The notes under the pieces: generated by a model
The model's input: only the letters and a program-made list of their open reading frames with translations
What the model was told of the DNA's origin: nothing
The model's database searches: none
Shown here: piece by piece, positions 63,501 to 64,000 of the stretch
Position numbering within the stretch: position 1 is the stretch's first letter
How the letters are laid out: the number at the start of each line of letters is the position of its first letter
Assembly: GCA_019636445.1 (NCBI GenBank)
Contig: JAHBXO010000007.1
Location: 1-64,000 of the forward strand
Reading direction: 5' to 3'
DNA length: 64,000 nucleotides
From: Gemmataceae bacterium
Lineage (GTDB): Bacteria > Planctomycetota > Planctomycetia > Gemmatales > Gemmataceae
Position numbers and translations under genes: made by a program

Positions 63501-64000
63501 CGGCTCGATCAGGCGTTCGACTTCTACATGCAGTTCGCCAACCTCGGCGACAACAAGCAGCTCGTCACGATCGACGAGGAATCCTATGGTCAGACCCGGC
63601 CGGACGTCTGGGCCCGCGGCAAGATCGCCGCGATGATCCAGAACGCGACCGACCCCGCCGTGCGCAAGCCGCTCGAAGACCGCGTCGGTCAGGAATGGAA
63701 CAAGGTCCGCTCCGGGAACGATCCGAAGACGCTGGCCGAGTTCGTGCGCTCGTTCGGCGACCACTTCGCCGTCGGCCGCGAGGCGCAGCTCGTGCTCGCC
63801 GAGACCAAACTGGCGACCAATGCCGACGAGGACGCCCGCGATGCGCAATCCCTCCTGCTCAAAGTCTGGGCCACGGCCCCGGAACGGCCGCTGGCGGCGA
63901 AAGCCGTTGAAGCCCTCGCTCGCCTGATGACGCGCCGCGGCATGATGGACGACGCCGTCGCCATGTACGCGAAGCTCGGCGAGGAATTCGCCGACGTCGC
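60576..64000 (+). CDS. Exported TPR/PQQ-like propeller protein, runs off the window
   Basis: The frame from the ATG at 60576 (GCAGG upstream) stays open to the window end, at least 1141 residues. A signal peptide (LRRLAGSFAVLSLGTWAALAP, cleavage near VHGQQ) leads to a region with TPR-like helices (QAALLLAGLHLDRGNYVESAYSFERLL), then PQQ-type propeller blades with outer-strand motifs (NRLIALNMVTGNLAWQL, GAVVAVDIMSRSLLWARSY, SVDCLDLRTGDLLWSEP, AIWSLDVKTGKVSAK) and further TPR-like repeats (GEIHMDNGEIAAAIADFKAAAKNNP). Such proteins act in envelope complexes; substrate unknown. The antisense frames opposite it are shadows. Confidence 0.85.
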   Translation, partial: MRTATLRRLAGSFAVLSLGTWAALAPVHGQQAVPLPAADTPAGAEKKDKAAPLEVMIFPSDRDAKNMIKAVNDYLEEFKGKAVTAPWDKICFAAQQVLDAKSDSFYEAKTEEGKVQRISAKAEANRLIGRFPTEGKQFYQLTFGGTADSLLNDAINRGYDRGILAEVSQRYFHTKAGAQAALLLAGLHLDRGNYVESAYSFERLLGRKDAEEFFTPLNTFKAIVALQRAGQSAEKSKALLDQLEKKYPRNGLKIGNRTYSFDDLKDELAKNPESLFGKVGDAYVTMRLGNASHTAIGDGGAPFLDPLYSKSMATRVDDYQEGIAWINQIVPDVVKGLKPANGELGIPGFFPVSTQNLLFVRTYDGIFAYVTKDGFSNHGKPAKAGDLYWYADAKGSLASVMSADNSADAKTRFTQYRDQHRLKTILFENSLIGSMTHDGQNLYAVDDMALPTPPQVYDPNMGGFVMPGGGGNAVTTMGVDKDFAEGNRLIALNMVTGNLAWQLGNSRSVPAMTEEEEDKTDNPLLLMSNAFFFGPPLPVNGKLYVLFEKGGRVRLACLDPLKVKHYPLPNGKPSDKAPELVWSQRLGEPNSKLPNDTIRRFQCSYLAYSEGVMICPTNAGAVVAVDIMSRSLLWARSYRSIKQAENPQPNAGGRIIRRGNGMMTASGLATLSPDRYRASAPIISNGRVVFSAFDSESVDCLDLRTGDLLWSEPRRAGDLYVGGVVSDKVLVVGKEAVRAINLTGKAREKAGPTGKEDAVVAWRDLRIGTPAGHGVASKGGVYYLPLADSPDSKQPAIWSLDVKTGKVSAKATYRKKAEPDAPPVLLGNLVFHEGQLVSQSALDISIFPQTGLKKEEMDRLLKANPNDPIGLVARGEIHMDNGEIAAAIADFKAAAKNNPPEDASRRLREKLYLAYTEQLRKDFASGEAFLDEYRDLCDVKADAEDPKVRQQQMDESLRRKQVYLRLMADGREKQGRLDQAFDFYMQFANLGDNKQLVTIDEESYGQTRPDVWARGKIAAMIQNATDPAVRKPLEDRVGQEWNKVRSGNDPKTLAEFVRSFGDHFAVGREAQLVLAETKLATNADEDARDAQSLLLKVWATAPERPLAAKAVEALARLMTRRGMMDDAVAMYAKLGEEFADV

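Noticed and set aside
62589..63848. 419-codon minus-strand frame near the right end
   Set aside because: Same reason: antisense shadow with Val/Glu/Arg-rich composition, opposite a well supported gene.

Overview
This window is GC-rich bacterial chromosome with the gene repertoire of a planctomycete, most likely Gemmataceae or a close relative. The pointers are two DUF1549/DUF1553 plus DUF1501 gene sets with cytochrome-type CxnCH motifs, Tat-exported oxidoreductase, lactonase and phosphatase genes, eukaryote-like Ser/Thr kinases with propeller sensors, exported HEAT-repeat proteins, DUF4058 paralogues, and an MfnB-type C1-metabolism gene. No rRNA, tRNA, CRISPR array, prophage or replication origin was recognised. 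The organism call is inference from gene families, not from a marker gene.

Layout. 0-1.4 kb: an AT-richer OLD-family nuclease gene, cut by the window edge, abuts a truncated aspartic-protease gene, so it looks like a transferred defence gene. 1.6-2.1 kb and 13.7-13.95 kb: two copies of a ~210 bp composite palindromic repeat. 2.1-13.7 kb: housekeeping and signalling genes (DUF4058, ABC-F ATPase, HEAT protein, Imm22-like protein, an overlapping galT-like/nadD/FHA-GAF histidine kinase operon, BON protein, phosphoesterase, tandem DinB). 14.0-18.7 kb: a zinc-ribbon/Pro-rich protein, a kinase-propeller and a small membrane protein. 18.7-26.2 kb: a VgrG/PAAR/FHA-DUF4123 cluster (type VI secretion-type effector delivery) ending in two candidate toxins, a nucleotidyltransferase-fold protein and a His-Me-type nuclease, with a possible immunity gene between them. 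26.5-30.2 kb: exported HEAT/Cys-rich protein, an IS1380-type remnant inside a broken gene, a perfect 30 bp inverted repeat, and a class V aminotransferase.

30.3-38.5 kb: a minus-strand operon for exported planctomycete-specific proteins (WD40/PPC, DUF1549/1553, Uma2, DUF1501, a repeat microprotein in an alternate frame, and a DUF6941-like protein). 38.7-42.4 kb: lactonase, DUF4058 and PAP-like phosphatase. 42.1-44.4 kb: small ankyrin, DUF1877 and immunity-like genes, two of them frameshifted, resembling a polyimmunity locus. 44.5-47.6 kb: mfnB with an ASCH gene, then a kinase-like protein lacking the catalytic HRD Asp and probably frameshifted before its C-terminal domain. 48.4-48.64 kb: a promoter and a strong terminator bracket ~190 nt without a gene, a candidate small RNA. 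48.7-64 kb: GFO/IDH oxidoreductase, aminomutase-like enzyme, a second DUF1549/DUF1501 pair, glyoxalase-like protein, an HTH/PIN toxin-antitoxin pair followed by a membrane-anchored serpin, a T2SG-like protein behind a radical-SAM enzyme, and a large exported TPR/PQQ-propeller protein that runs off the end.

Several small genes and one kinase are interrupted by single-base frameshifts. These may be real decay or assembly indels. All family calls were made by eye from motifs.
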